Below, piece after piece: positions 1-6,595 of a stretch of DNA of 12,498 nucleotides; position 1 is the stretch's first letter, and the number at the start of each line of letters is the position of its first letter. The notes below the pieces were generated by a model. That model saw only the letters and a list, made by a program, of their open reading frames with translations, searched no databases and had not been told where the DNA came from. The DNA lies in assembly GCA_028688235.1 (NCBI GenBank), contig JAQTYP010000047.1, positions 1-12,498 on the forward strand, given 5' to 3'. Origin of the DNA: Methylomonas sp. (lineage in GTDB: Bacteria > Pseudomonadota > Gammaproteobacteria > Methylococcales > Methylomonadaceae). The position numbers and the translations under genes were made by a program.

Positions 1-2
1 CT

Positions 3-713
3 GGGCCAGGACTGGAAAAAGAAACATATTATGATTTATCTTACACCGAGCTGGACCGGCTGGGCGAACGCGGCGGCGAGTTGATGTTTAGCGGCATGCC
101 TTCCAGTTTGCCAAGTCAACAAGATTTGCGGCGCTACATGGTCGGTGTGGGACTCATCGGTGAGCAGGGCGGGGGGCTGCGGGTTTTCGACACCCGCGAT
201 GAGGGCTTGGAATGGATGGAGAATCGAATTCTGGAAGAGGCCGGGGGCATCGAAAAAACCGATGAACGCACACTGGATCTGAAAGATATCGAATTGATGC
301 GCGAGATGGATGATGCCACGATCGAAGCCTTGCGCTCATGTATGCGCGAGAAAACAGTGGCTGCCGGCAACAAGATATTTGCTCTGGGTGATAGCGGCGA
401 TGAGCTTTTTCTGATTCGTCGTGGTACCGTTCGGATATTATTGCCGCTTAAGGGTGGCAAGTATCATCATTTGGCGACGTTCAGACCCGGCGATTATTTC
501 GGGGAAATGGCCTTTCTCGACCACCTCCAACGTTCGGCAGACGCCGTTGCCAAAACCGATTGCGAGCTTTATATGTTGTCCCGGCGAGAATTCAATGCAC
601 GAGTGTATGACGATGCGGTGCTCGGTGTGCGGGTTTTTGCGCGCGTTGCCAGCGCTATTTCCGAACGCCTGCGCCAGACGGATAGAGAGCTTTCGGTACT
701 GGAAGAGCGCTGA
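3..713 (+). CDS. SulP-type anion transporter, C-terminal part (STAS + cyclic-nucleotide-binding domain), 5' truncated
   Basis: The frame is open from the first complete codon (base 3) to the TGA at 711-713, giving 236 visible residues. The start lies upstream of the window. TTG/ATG codons at 81 and 84 fall inside a conserved region and are not the start. Visible residues about 1-77 match the end of a STAS domain: a G-x-x-L-x-x-S-G strand, a helix ending VGLIG, then VFDTRDEGLEWME. Residues about 98-215 form a cyclic-nucleotide-binding domain with a phosphate-binding cassette, FGEMAF at 166-171 and the conserved Arg of QRSA at 177. STAS followed by this domain is a known tail of bacterial SulP (SLC26-like) inner-membrane anion transporters. 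The membrane part is off the window, so substrate (sulfate, bicarbonate or other) cannot be judged. Regulation by a bound cyclic nucleotide is inferred from the retained Glu and Arg. A stand-alone STAS/cNMP protein is less likely. Confidence 0.8.
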   Translation, partial: GPGLEKETYYDLSYTELDRLGERGGELMFSGMPSSLPSQQDLRRYMVGVGLIGEQGGGLRVFDTRDEGLEWMENRILEEAGGIEKTDERTLDLKDIELMREMDDATIEALRSCMREKTVAAGNKIFALGDSGDELFLIRRGTVRILLPLKGGKYHHLATFRPGDYFGEMAFLDHLQRSADAVAKTDCELYMLSRREFNARVYDDAVLGVRVFARVASAISERLRQTDRELSVLEER

Positions 714-754
714 ACCTAAAACGCTTGTTTTTTGGCTATGCCATCGATGACAAT

Positions 755-779
755 GCCGTATAAGCCAACGAAATACGGC
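755..779. repeat. Inverted repeat, 7-bp stem, between the transporter and cytochrome genes
   Basis: GCCGTAT at 755-761 is the exact reverse complement of ATACGGC at 773-779, with an 11-base loop. No T-run follows on either strand, so it is not a canonical intrinsic terminator. It could be a 3'-end hairpin of the transporter mRNA or an operator. The rest of 714-844 shows no clear promoter. Confidence 0.4.
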
Positions 780-844
780 CATGGGCAAGCGAAAATCAAA
801 ATTTGAGGGTCGAGCTCTAATATCGCTTCGGGAGGATCACCATC

Positions 845-1564
845 ATGAGCAGCATTTTCTACGACTTACTGGCAGGCTTGGGTTTTACGCATCCCTTTCA
901 TCCGGTACTGGTGCATGTACCCGCGGGCATGTCAATCGGCGCCGTTTGTTTTGCCTTTTTGGCGCTTGCGACCGGAAACCGGGTCTATCGGGTCACGGCT
1001 TATCAGGCCACCGTGCTGGCCTTCATTTTTGCATTACTCGCGATTCCGGTCGGCATCCTGGATTGGCAACGTTTTTATGGCGGAGCCGGGATTTTTGAAA
1101 TCAGGATGAAGCTGGTTTTGGCGAGTTTGTATGTGTTTTTATTGGTCACGGCATTGGGATGGGGACGTTGGCACCTCGATTCGATGGCGATGCCGACACT
1201 TTATGTCTTGAGTCTGTTCACCGTAATGGGACTGGGCTTTTTCGGCGGAGAATTGGTTTACCGCGGCTTTTCGCCCGATGCGCCGGAACAATATGACACA
1301 GGGCGCCGAATTTTCGAAAGCAATTGTTCCGGTTGCCATAGGCGAGGGGAAAACGTCATCGTGTCCACTATGCCGTTGCGCAATGCTCCGCAACTGAGCG
1401 ATTTCAACGACTTTGTAACTTATATTCGAGAACCGCGCATGCCCGATGGTTCTCCCGGTATCATGCCGCGATTCACTTTGGAAAAATTATCCGATAAAGA
1501 AGCCAGACAGCTTTACGATTATCTCTATTTTGCGTTTCTAACCCCGAACAGGCCGTTGCATTGA
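845..1564 (+). CDS. DUF2231-type membrane protein fused to a c-type cytochrome domain
   Basis: A 239-residue protein. The ATG at 845 is fixed by a strong Shine-Dalgarno, GGAGG at 831-835. Residues about 17-137 form four hydrophobic helices. The first opens with H19-P-V-L-V-H24-V-P, the usual signature of the DUF2231 membrane domain. A soluble C-terminal domain follows with the haem c attachment motif C161-S-G-C164-H165 and a likely distal ligand M207 in GIMPRF, so it should hold one haem on the periplasmic side. The His residues of the DUF2231 part could bind a second cofactor, but that is speculation. The family role is electron transfer with unknown partners. The gene is 131 bases downstream of the transporter and 144 bases upstream of the glycan genes; neither spacing argues for co-transcription. 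The translation of another frame, open at 781-1098, looks like a shadow. Domain call confident, physiological role unknown. Confidence 0.85.
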   Translation: MSSIFYDLLAGLGFTHPFHPVLVHVPAGMSIGAVCFAFLALATGNRVYRVTAYQATVLAFIFALLAIPVGILDWQRFYGGAGIFEIRMKLVLASLYVFLLVTALGWGRWHLDSMAMPTLYVLSLFTVMGLGFFGGELVYRGFSPDAPEQYDTGRRIFESNCSGCHRRGENVIVSTMPLRNAPQLSDFNDFVTYIREPRMPDGSPGIMPRFTLEKLSDKEARQLYDYLYFAFLTPNRPLH

Positions 1565-1708
1565 CGCCCTTGTCTTCATCCTAAAACCGCAGTCAGTTCA
1601 CTAAATGCACGAAATCCATCAGTTTGTTACCCAGGTTTTCGCTCACCGTTTGAGGAAAGTCTACCCGGCTTGTTGCCTATTGACTTATGACAAGAGGAAA
1701 GACCGAGA

Positions 1709-4324
1709 ATGCGGCCTGTAATCATTTTTGCACGATATAGCGTTATTTTTATGGCGTTGCTCTATACCGCCATATGTAGCGTATCGTTTTTGAAATGTTC
1801 TATTTTCGAACGGGCTATGGCAGGCTATCGCGCTGCCACGCCAAGCACGCCTTGGATAGGCGGCTTGCTTGCATGCTTGTTGTCCATGACAACACCGGCA
1901 ATGGCCGGCGAAAATCTTCCTCAATCCGAAGCACAAGGCTATGTGGATTCTTTGCTTATAGAGAGCAATAGATTAATCGCTGAAGGCTGGGCAAGTTCGT
2001 CCATACCCAATAATCACGTCGTCTCTATTTCCATATGGCTTGGAGAGCAATTAATTTACCAAGGGCGGTATGAAAAATTCGAGCGGCCGGACGTGGTTGC
2101 CGCCACCGGGCGTAGCGATTGGCTGCTATCGGGATGGCGTATCAATGCGCCATTACCGGATAATTCGAATATGGATAAAGCCTTGGTTAGGGTAAGGGCC
2201 ATTATGGATAACGGCAGTCAGGTGGAACTGCATTCAAGCGATCGAATATCGCCGTTATCCGTTGTTTCTCCGCCTTTTTTCGATAGGGCGCTGAAATATA
2301 AAGTCATACTTGTTTTGTTACTGGCATTGCCAGGTACTGCATATTTTCGCGGCGTTTCTTTAGGCAACTGGCTGAGCAGGAAATTGGATAAGTCAATCGA
2401 ACCCTGTGTCATTTTCGGGTTTGCATTGTTTTTGAGTTTTTGCATATTGATAGGCTTAGGCATTACCGGCTCTTCATTTGGGATAGGTGTAGAACAAACG
2501 CCTTTCGTTCGAACCGATGCGAGCAAAATCTGGCTGAAAGATCAGCCCATACGAAGCGATGAGTGGCTGGTATTTACCCCGCTTGCGGTCGCCCAATACA
2601 ATCACCAGCCCAAATTTCCCATAATCAACGAAAACTTGGGCGAGGACGGCCAGAATATGCTCAGTATCGGCATGTCCGGCGTTCCGGTCGCCCACCTTTC
2701 GGCGATTGCAAAGCCCGCTACTTGGGGGTTCTTTTTATTTGATTTAAAAAGAGCCTTGTCCTGGTATTGGCTGTTTCCAATATTCGCTTGTCTATTTGCT
2801 GTGTGGGGAGTGGTTAATGTACTTCTGCAAGGCCAATGGAGAGCTAGTTTTTTGATAGCCTTATGTTTTAGCTTGTCGCCCTATGTTGCTGCATGGTCCA
2901 ACTGGCCGGCTTATACTGTATTTTTTCCTAGTCTGGCTTTATTATCTGCGCTTGCCATTTTGCGGGCGGATGGCAAGTATGCATTATTGTTTTCGAGCGG
3001 CATATTAGGCCTATCCCTGGCCGGCTTTGTTTTGGTTTTATATCCACCTTGGCAGGTCTCCGTCGGATATGTGTTTCTTGCATTATTTGGCGCTGTTGTT
3101 GTCAGGGATAAATTACATAGAAATATCAATAGCGTCAGGCTAGTCTCGTACGGGTTTTCCATTATCCTTGCCTGCTTGATTCTGTGGAAATGGTGGACGG
3201 ATGCGCATCCGGCAATTCAGGCGATGCTGGATACGGTATATCCAGGACAAAGAACTTCCGTTACCGGCGGAAACGTTTCGATGCCGGAACTTCTCCGCGG
3301 ATTCACCAACCTCGTAACGCTATACAAACTGGATAGTGTTTATGCCAACCCGAGCGAAATATCGTCCTTTTGCTATATGTTCTTGCCGCTTGCCTTCCTA
3401 TTTCTTTTTAGGTGGCATCAAAGGGCGATTGGCGCAGTGGACATCGCCCTTGCGGCATCTATTGGTGTTATTTTGTATTTCATGCTGGTTGGCATACCCG
3501 TCGAGTTGGCTAGACTCTCGCTTTGGGGGCGGGTTCCACCTCATAGGGCTGACTTGGCTTTAGGCTTATCAAGCATACTTTTATCCGGATCATTACTATC
3601 TGCCGATATAAAAACCGGCGGATACGAAATGCCGCGGCGATCATGGGCGCTGGCGATTGCATTGGTATGGGCCGCAATTGCCTTTAACAGTATTTCCGAC
3701 CTTCAGGAAGGCATACTTTCAGGCTTTACTCCCAGTATATTGATCGGGCTGTTTTTTGTTACTTTCGCCATGGGCTATTGGCTGGCCTTGGGTAAATTTA
3801 AAAATTTCATTTACTCCACGTTGGCCTTATATTCGGCGACAATATTGCCATTTAACCCGGTCAACATTGCGCCTCATCACTTTACGGCCTCGTCATTTAT
3901 TAATGAATTCCATAATAAGCAATCGGATGCGGCTATCAGCCAAAGAATATTGGTACTCGACACTCATGTTCCCGCCATGTATCTATTGGCGAGTGGCTTT
4001 CCCGTAGCGAATGGTATATTTTACTATCCGCAGAAATCGCTTTGGGAGCGCCTGGATAAGGATCATACCGGAACAAATATCTACAATAGGTACCAGCATC
4101 TGCTTTTTTCCGGCGGGGTTGTCGATAATTATCGAATCGAGTCGCCTCAAGACGATATCGTCAGAGTTGTAATCGATCCGGAAAACTTCGATTTTCGCAA
4201 AACGGGGGCCGGATTTATCACGGCTCCTCAGCATGAAGAAATCCTATTAAAGAAAAACGCAACATTAACCTTTATACAAAATAATATGGCTTGGTCATGG
4301 TTTAAAGTTCAAGGTAGCCACTAA
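1709..4324 (+). CDS. Large polytopic membrane protein, GT-C glycosyltransferase-like, with an N-terminal extracytoplasmic domain
   Basis: An 871-residue protein. Two N-terminal hydrophobic stretches (about 4-27 and 49-66, the latter ending in a signal-peptidase-like A-M-A) precede a soluble domain at about 70-190. That domain carries G93-W-A and R126-P-D-V, a pattern seen in beta-sandwich modules of glycan-related proteins. From about 196 to 720 there are many hydrophobic helices. The first long loop contains R282-S-D-E-W286 followed by conserved-looking N and P residues, as expected of a GT-C enzyme whose acidic catalytic residue lies in the first extracytoplasmic loop. About 150 soluble residues close the protein. 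Start is uncertain: ATG 1709 has an AGAGG 11 bases upstream, while ATG 1817 would give a protein beginning with the second hydrophobic stretch as a signal peptide. The next gene starts 2 bases after the stop. Likely role, by inference: transfer of a sugar from a polyprenyl-phosphate donor to a surface glycan. It could instead be a transporter or polymerase. Confidence 0.7.
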   Translation: MRPVIIFARYSVIFMALLYTAICSVSFLKCSIFERAMAGYRAATPSTPWIGGLLACLLSMTTPAMAGENLPQSEAQGYVDSLLIESNRLIAEGWASSSIPNNHVVSISIWLGEQLIYQGRYEKFERPDVVAATGRSDWLLSGWRINAPLPDNSNMDKALVRVRAIMDNGSQVELHSSDRISPLSVVSPPFFDRALKYKVILVLLLALPGTAYFRGVSLGNWLSRKLDKSIEPCVIFGFALFLSFCILIGLGITGSSFGIGVEQTPFVRTDASKIWLKDQPIRSDEWLVFTPLAVAQYNHQPKFPIINENLGEDGQNMLSIGMSGVPVAHLSAIAKPATWGFFLFDLKRALSWYWLFPIFACLFAVWGVVNVLLQGQWRASFLIALCFSLSPYVAAWSNWPAYTVFFPSLALLSALAILRADGKYALLFSSGILGLSLAGFVLVLYPPWQVSVGYVFLALFGAVVVRDKLHRNINSVRLVSYGFSIILACLILWKWWTDAHPAIQAMLDTVYPGQRTSVTGGNVSMPELLRGFTNLVTLYKLDSVYANPSEISSFCYMFLPLAFLFLFRWHQRAIGAVDIALAASIGVILYFMLVGIPVELARLSLWGRVPPHRADLALGLSSILLSGSLLSADIKTGGYEMPRRSWALAIALVWAAIAFNSISDLQEGILSGFTPSILIGLFFVTFAMGYWLALGKFKNFIYSTLALYSATILPFNPVNIAPHHFTASSFINEFHNKQSDAAISQRILVLDTHVPAMYLLASGFPVANGIFYYPQKSLWERLDKDHTGTNIYNRYQHLLFSGGVVDNYRIESPQDDIVRVVIDPENFDFRKTGAGFITAPQHEEILLKKNATLTFIQNNMAWSWFKVQGSH

Positions 4325-4326
4325 AA

Positions 4327-5319
4327 ATGCAATCACAAGCAAAACAAGCAATCATAGCGGTCGTTATTCCCTGCTACCGCGTCACCAAGCATGTTCTGGA
4401 CGTACTATCGAAAACAGGAGAGGAAGTTTCATTTATTTTTGTAGTCGACGATGCCTGCCCCGAAGACAGCGGCAACTTTGTCAAGAATCATTGTCTCGAT
4501 GCCAGAGTCGTCATCTTGCATAATCTCCAAAACCTGGGCGTCGGCGGGGCCGTAATGACTGGGTACAAGGCCGCAATCGAGGCGGGCGCGGATATTATTG
4601 TGAAAATAGACGGCGACGGACAGATGGACCCTCGGTTAATTCCTGATTTTATTGCGCCAATCATCGCGGGTGAAGCGGATTACACCAAAGGCAATCGTTT
4701 CTTCGACCTTGAAAAAATTCGAAGCATGCCCAAAAGGCGGCTTTTTGGTAATGCAGTGTTGTCGTTTATGACCAAATTTTCGTCAGGTTACTGGGACTTA
4801 TTTGATCCAACCAATGGCTATACTGCGATTCATGCGGACGTGGCTAGGCATTTGTGTTTCGAAAAGATCAGCCGCCGCTATTTTTTCGAAACCGATATGT
4901 TATTTCGACTCAATACGTTAAGAGCAGTGGTGCTCGATATACCCATGGATGCCCATTACGGCGACGAAGAAAGTAATCTGGAAATATCGAAAATTATTGG
5001 AGAGTTTCTCTTTAAACATTTTCGTAATTTTTTAAAACGTATTTTTTACAATTATTATTTGCGCGATATGTCGCTGGCCTCGCTTGAATTACCGCTCGGA
5101 CTGTTGTTTTTTATCTCGGGAAGCGGCTTTGGCATTTATCATTGGATTAACTCGTTGCAAAGCGGCATACCCACATCGGCTGGTACCGTGATGCTTGCTG
5201 CGCTACCCATGTTGATAGGTTTGCAATTGCTGTTGTCGTTTCTTGCCTATGATATTTCAAACATACCGCGCAAACCCTTTCATAAATTACGCCGATCTTT
5301 AATATCCAGGTCGACATAA
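4327..5319 (+). CDS. GtrB/DPM1-like family 2 glycosyltransferase with two C-terminal membrane helices
   Basis: A 330-residue protein beginning 2 bases after the preceding stop, so translational coupling is likely; only a weak AAGG (4311-4314) lies 12 bases upstream. A GT-A fold occupies about 9-225: VVIPCY, the nucleotide-binding D41-D42, NLGVGGA at 69-75, and the metal-binding D95-G-D97-G-Q-M-D101. A basic amphipathic stretch rich in R, F and Y follows at about 230-250, then two hydrophobic helices at about 258-315. This layout is standard for polyprenyl-phosphate sugar synthases (GtrB, ArnC, DPM1), which move a sugar from a nucleotide donor to undecaprenyl phosphate on the cytoplasmic face. 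The donor sugar cannot be read from the sequence. Together with the GT-C-like gene before it and the small 4-TM gene after it, it could form a surface-glycan decoration pathway (inference). Confidence 0.85.
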   Translation: MQSQAKQAIIAVVIPCYRVTKHVLDVLSKTGEEVSFIFVVDDACPEDSGNFVKNHCLDARVVILHNLQNLGVGGAVMTGYKAAIEAGADIIVKIDGDGQMDPRLIPDFIAPIIAGEADYTKGNRFFDLEKIRSMPKRRLFGNAVLSFMTKFSSGYWDLFDPTNGYTAIHADVARHLCFEKISRRYFFETDMLFRLNTLRAVVLDIPMDAHYGDEESNLEISKIIGEFLFKHFRNFLKRIFYNYYLRDMSLASLELPLGLLFFISGSGFGIYHWINSLQSGIPTSAGTVMLAALPMLIGLQLLLSFLAYDISNIPRKPFHKLRRSLISRST

Positions 5320-5367
5320 ACACTCGTGCGTTGAAAATGCCGACAAAGTCCGCCGGAATGACGTTAT

Positions 5368-5380
5368 GGCTGAAACAGCC
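5368..5380. repeat. Hairpin 1 of 3: perfect 5-bp stem, AAA loop
   Basis: GGCTG (5368-5372), AAA, CAGCC (5376-5380). It is the first of three consecutive inverted repeats in the 146-base gap between the GT2 and methyltransferase genes. Confidence 0.5.
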
Positions 5381-5386
5381 TTATAA

Positions 5387-5407
5387 TCAGGGAGGTCATT
5401 ACCCTGA
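5387..5407. repeat. Hairpin 2 of 3: perfect 6-bp stem
   Basis: TCAGGG (5387-5392) pairs with CCCTGA (5402-5407) around a 9-base loop. No T-run follows. It sits 6 bases after hairpin 1 and 3 bases before hairpin 3. Confidence 0.5.
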
Positions 5408-5410
5408 GCC

Positions 5411-5435
5411 TCGGCAATACATGCCGAATTATTTT
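5411..5435 (+). terminator. Hairpin 3 of 3, weak intrinsic-terminator-like
   Basis: TCGGCA (5411-5416) pairs with TGCCGA (5422-5427) around a 5-base loop, followed by ATTATTTT (5428-5435). The stem is short and the T-tract broken, so termination would be weak or conditional. It lies about 30 bases before the methyltransferase start, so it could end the upstream transcript or attenuate read-through. Confidence 0.4.
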
Positions 5436-5454
5436 AAGAGTGAGTTGTTATTTT

Positions 5455-5458
5455 GAGG
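5455..5458 (+). promoter_or_regulatory. Ribosome binding site that fixes a TTG start
   Basis: GAGG lies 7 bases before the TTG at 5466. An in-frame TGA at 5454-5456 excludes any longer reading frame, and no ATG or GTG lies between, so TTG 5466 is the natural start. Confidence 0.75.
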
Positions 5459-5465
5459 GAATCAG

Positions 5466-6170
5466 TTGATAAACGAAGATAAAGCTTGGCTGGATTATCG
5501 CGCCCAGTTCGCCGATGTCTATGATGAATCTAATTACGCCAGTCCGTTACAAGCGGCCGTGATGCGGGCCAGCCATCGCCTGACGGAAAAACATTTCAAT
5601 AAGCATGACCATTTTGCAAGAGTGCTGGAAGTTGGGGCCGGTACGGGGGTGCATCTGGGCTTCGTGCGCCATGCTTTTGATCAATATGTTTTATCGGATT
5701 TAGAGGCAAAAACGCTCGAGGTTGCCAAGGGCAAGCTGGATGAAAAATATGGCAACAAGCTGGTGTTCGAAACTCAAAGCGGCGAAAGCCTGAGTTATGC
5801 GAACAATAGTTTCGATCGCCTGATTGCATGTCATGTCCTCGAGCATATTTATCAGCCGCATCTGGCGCTGAAAGAATGGCAACGCGTGCTTAAAAATGGC
5901 GGAATCCTTTCCATACTGATTCCGACTGATCCCGGCCTTGCATGGCGGCTAGGCAGACATTTGGGGCCGCGAAAACAAGCGGTCGCGCAGGGTATTGCCT
6001 ACGATTACGTCATGGCAAGGGAACATGTCAATTCATGCAACAACTTGCTTGCGCTGCTGCGGCACTATTTCCCGGACCGAACCGAAACTTGGTGGCCCTT
6101 TCCGGTGCCATCCGTTGATTTGAACCTGTTCTTTGTCTGTCATGCGGTTGTCGAAAAAACGGAGCATTAA
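5466..6170 (+). CDS. Class I SAM-dependent methyltransferase (Methyltransf_11-like)
   Basis: A 234-residue protein starting with TTG, supported by GAGG 7 bases upstream and an upstream in-frame stop. Motif I is E55-V-G-A-G-T-G61. An acidic residue that should bind the SAM ribose follows in the next strand (S-D78-L-E). H123-V-L-E-H127 and a K-N-G-G turn at about 143-146 complete the Rossmann-type core. There is no signal peptide or membrane segment, so it is cytoplasmic. The family methylates small molecules, sugars or lipids, and the substrate cannot be read. Its stop is 2 bases before the next start, which ties it to the small membrane protein. In this setting a sugar or lipid-linked glycan precursor is a reasonable guess, no more. 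The upstream gap with hairpins leaves open whether it shares a transcript with the glycosyltransferase genes. Confidence 0.8.
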   Translation: MINEDKAWLDYRAQFADVYDESNYASPLQAAVMRASHRLTEKHFNKHDHFARVLEVGAGTGVHLGFVRHAFDQYVLSDLEAKTLEVAKGKLDEKYGNKLVFETQSGESLSYANNSFDRLIACHVLEHIYQPHLALKEWQRVLKNGGILSILIPTDPGLAWRLGRHLGPRKQAVAQGIAYDYVMAREHVNSCNNLLALLRHYFPDRTETWWPFPVPSVDLNLFFVCHAVVEKTEH

Positions 6171-6172
6171 CG

Positions 6173-6514
6173 GTGGCGCTTCAAATCATCGCGGTCATTT
6201 GCGTGATCGGTCTGGCGATAGGCCAGATATTGTTTAAGGTCACGGCAAACTCCCTCTCGCAAACAGGAAGTTTTTTTGCCGTTAAAACCGCTGCACCACT
6301 CTTAGCGGCAATAACGCTCTATGCAATCACTACCCTTGCTTGGGTTTGGATATTGCAAAAAATGGAGCTCGGAAAGATTTATCCATTGATGGCCCTGGCC
6401 TTTGTGATCGTACCATTGGGCAGTCATTTTATGTTTGGTGAGCGTTTTCAGCCCCATTACTTTATGGGCGTAACCTTGATTATGATAGGGATAGTGGTGA
6501 CGGTTAAGGCTTAG
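6173..6514 (+). CDS. Small four-helix EamA/SMR-like membrane protein, ArnE-like candidate lipid-linked sugar flippase
   Basis: A 113-residue protein with a GTG start; GGAG at 6161-6164 lies 8 bases upstream and the preceding stop is 2 bases away. Four hydrophobic helices are visible at about 3-21, 39-61, 68-88 and 94-112. The order is that of small EamA/SMR proteins: I-G-Q-I-L-F-K at the end of helix 1, the M-E-L-G-K-I-Y-P-L-M turn before helix 3, and F-G-E-R before helix 4. The catalytic Glu that drug-exporting SMR proteins (EmrE) carry in helix 1 is absent; position 18 is Gln. That fits the ArnE/ArnF branch, which flips undecaprenyl-phosphate aminoarabinose across the inner membrane. With the GtrB-like and GT-C-like genes upstream, a flippase role is the best inference. 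Such proteins usually pair, so a partner or homodimer would be needed. Confidence 0.7.
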   Translation: MALQIIAVICVIGLAIGQILFKVTANSLSQTGSFFAVKTAAPLLAAITLYAITTLAWVWILQKMELGKIYPLMALAFVIVPLGSHFMFGERFQPHYFMGVTLIMIGIVVTVKA

Positions 6515-6533
6515 TCGGCCATTTACCGCCGAC
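6514..6533. repeat. Hairpin between convergent genes, 6-bp stem
   Basis: GTCGGC (6514-6519) pairs with GCCGAC (6528-6533) around an 8-base loop, right at the stop of the small membrane protein. No T-run follows on either strand, so it is at best a transcript-end stabiliser. A looser CAGGAT/ATCCTG pair spans 6551-6584. The 81-base gap holds nothing else clear. Confidence 0.35.
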
Positions 6534-6595
6534 ACAGCCTTAGGCATAAGCAGGATGTTTTTCGTAAACGGGAAGTTGATCCTGGAAAAATCGTT

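Noticed and set aside
81..86. TTG/ATG as the start of the STAS/cyclic-nucleotide protein
   Set aside because: The same frame is open to the window edge and upstream residues fit the STAS domain, so the gene is truncated rather than starting here.
781..1098. Open frame starting with ATG overlapping the DUF2231-cytochrome gene
   Set aside because: No Shine-Dalgarno, the translation is Arg/His/Gly-rich with no domain, and most of it lies in another frame of a well-supported gene.
1650..1685. Possible sigma-70 promoter upstream of the GT-C-like gene (TTGAGG, TTGACT)
   Set aside because: No -10 box at acceptable spacing; TTGACT is too close to the start codon to serve as a -35.
5349..5357. TCCG-C-CGGA dyad as a REP or Correia-type repeat
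   Set aside because: Only 4-bp arms and no second copy in the window; too short to call.
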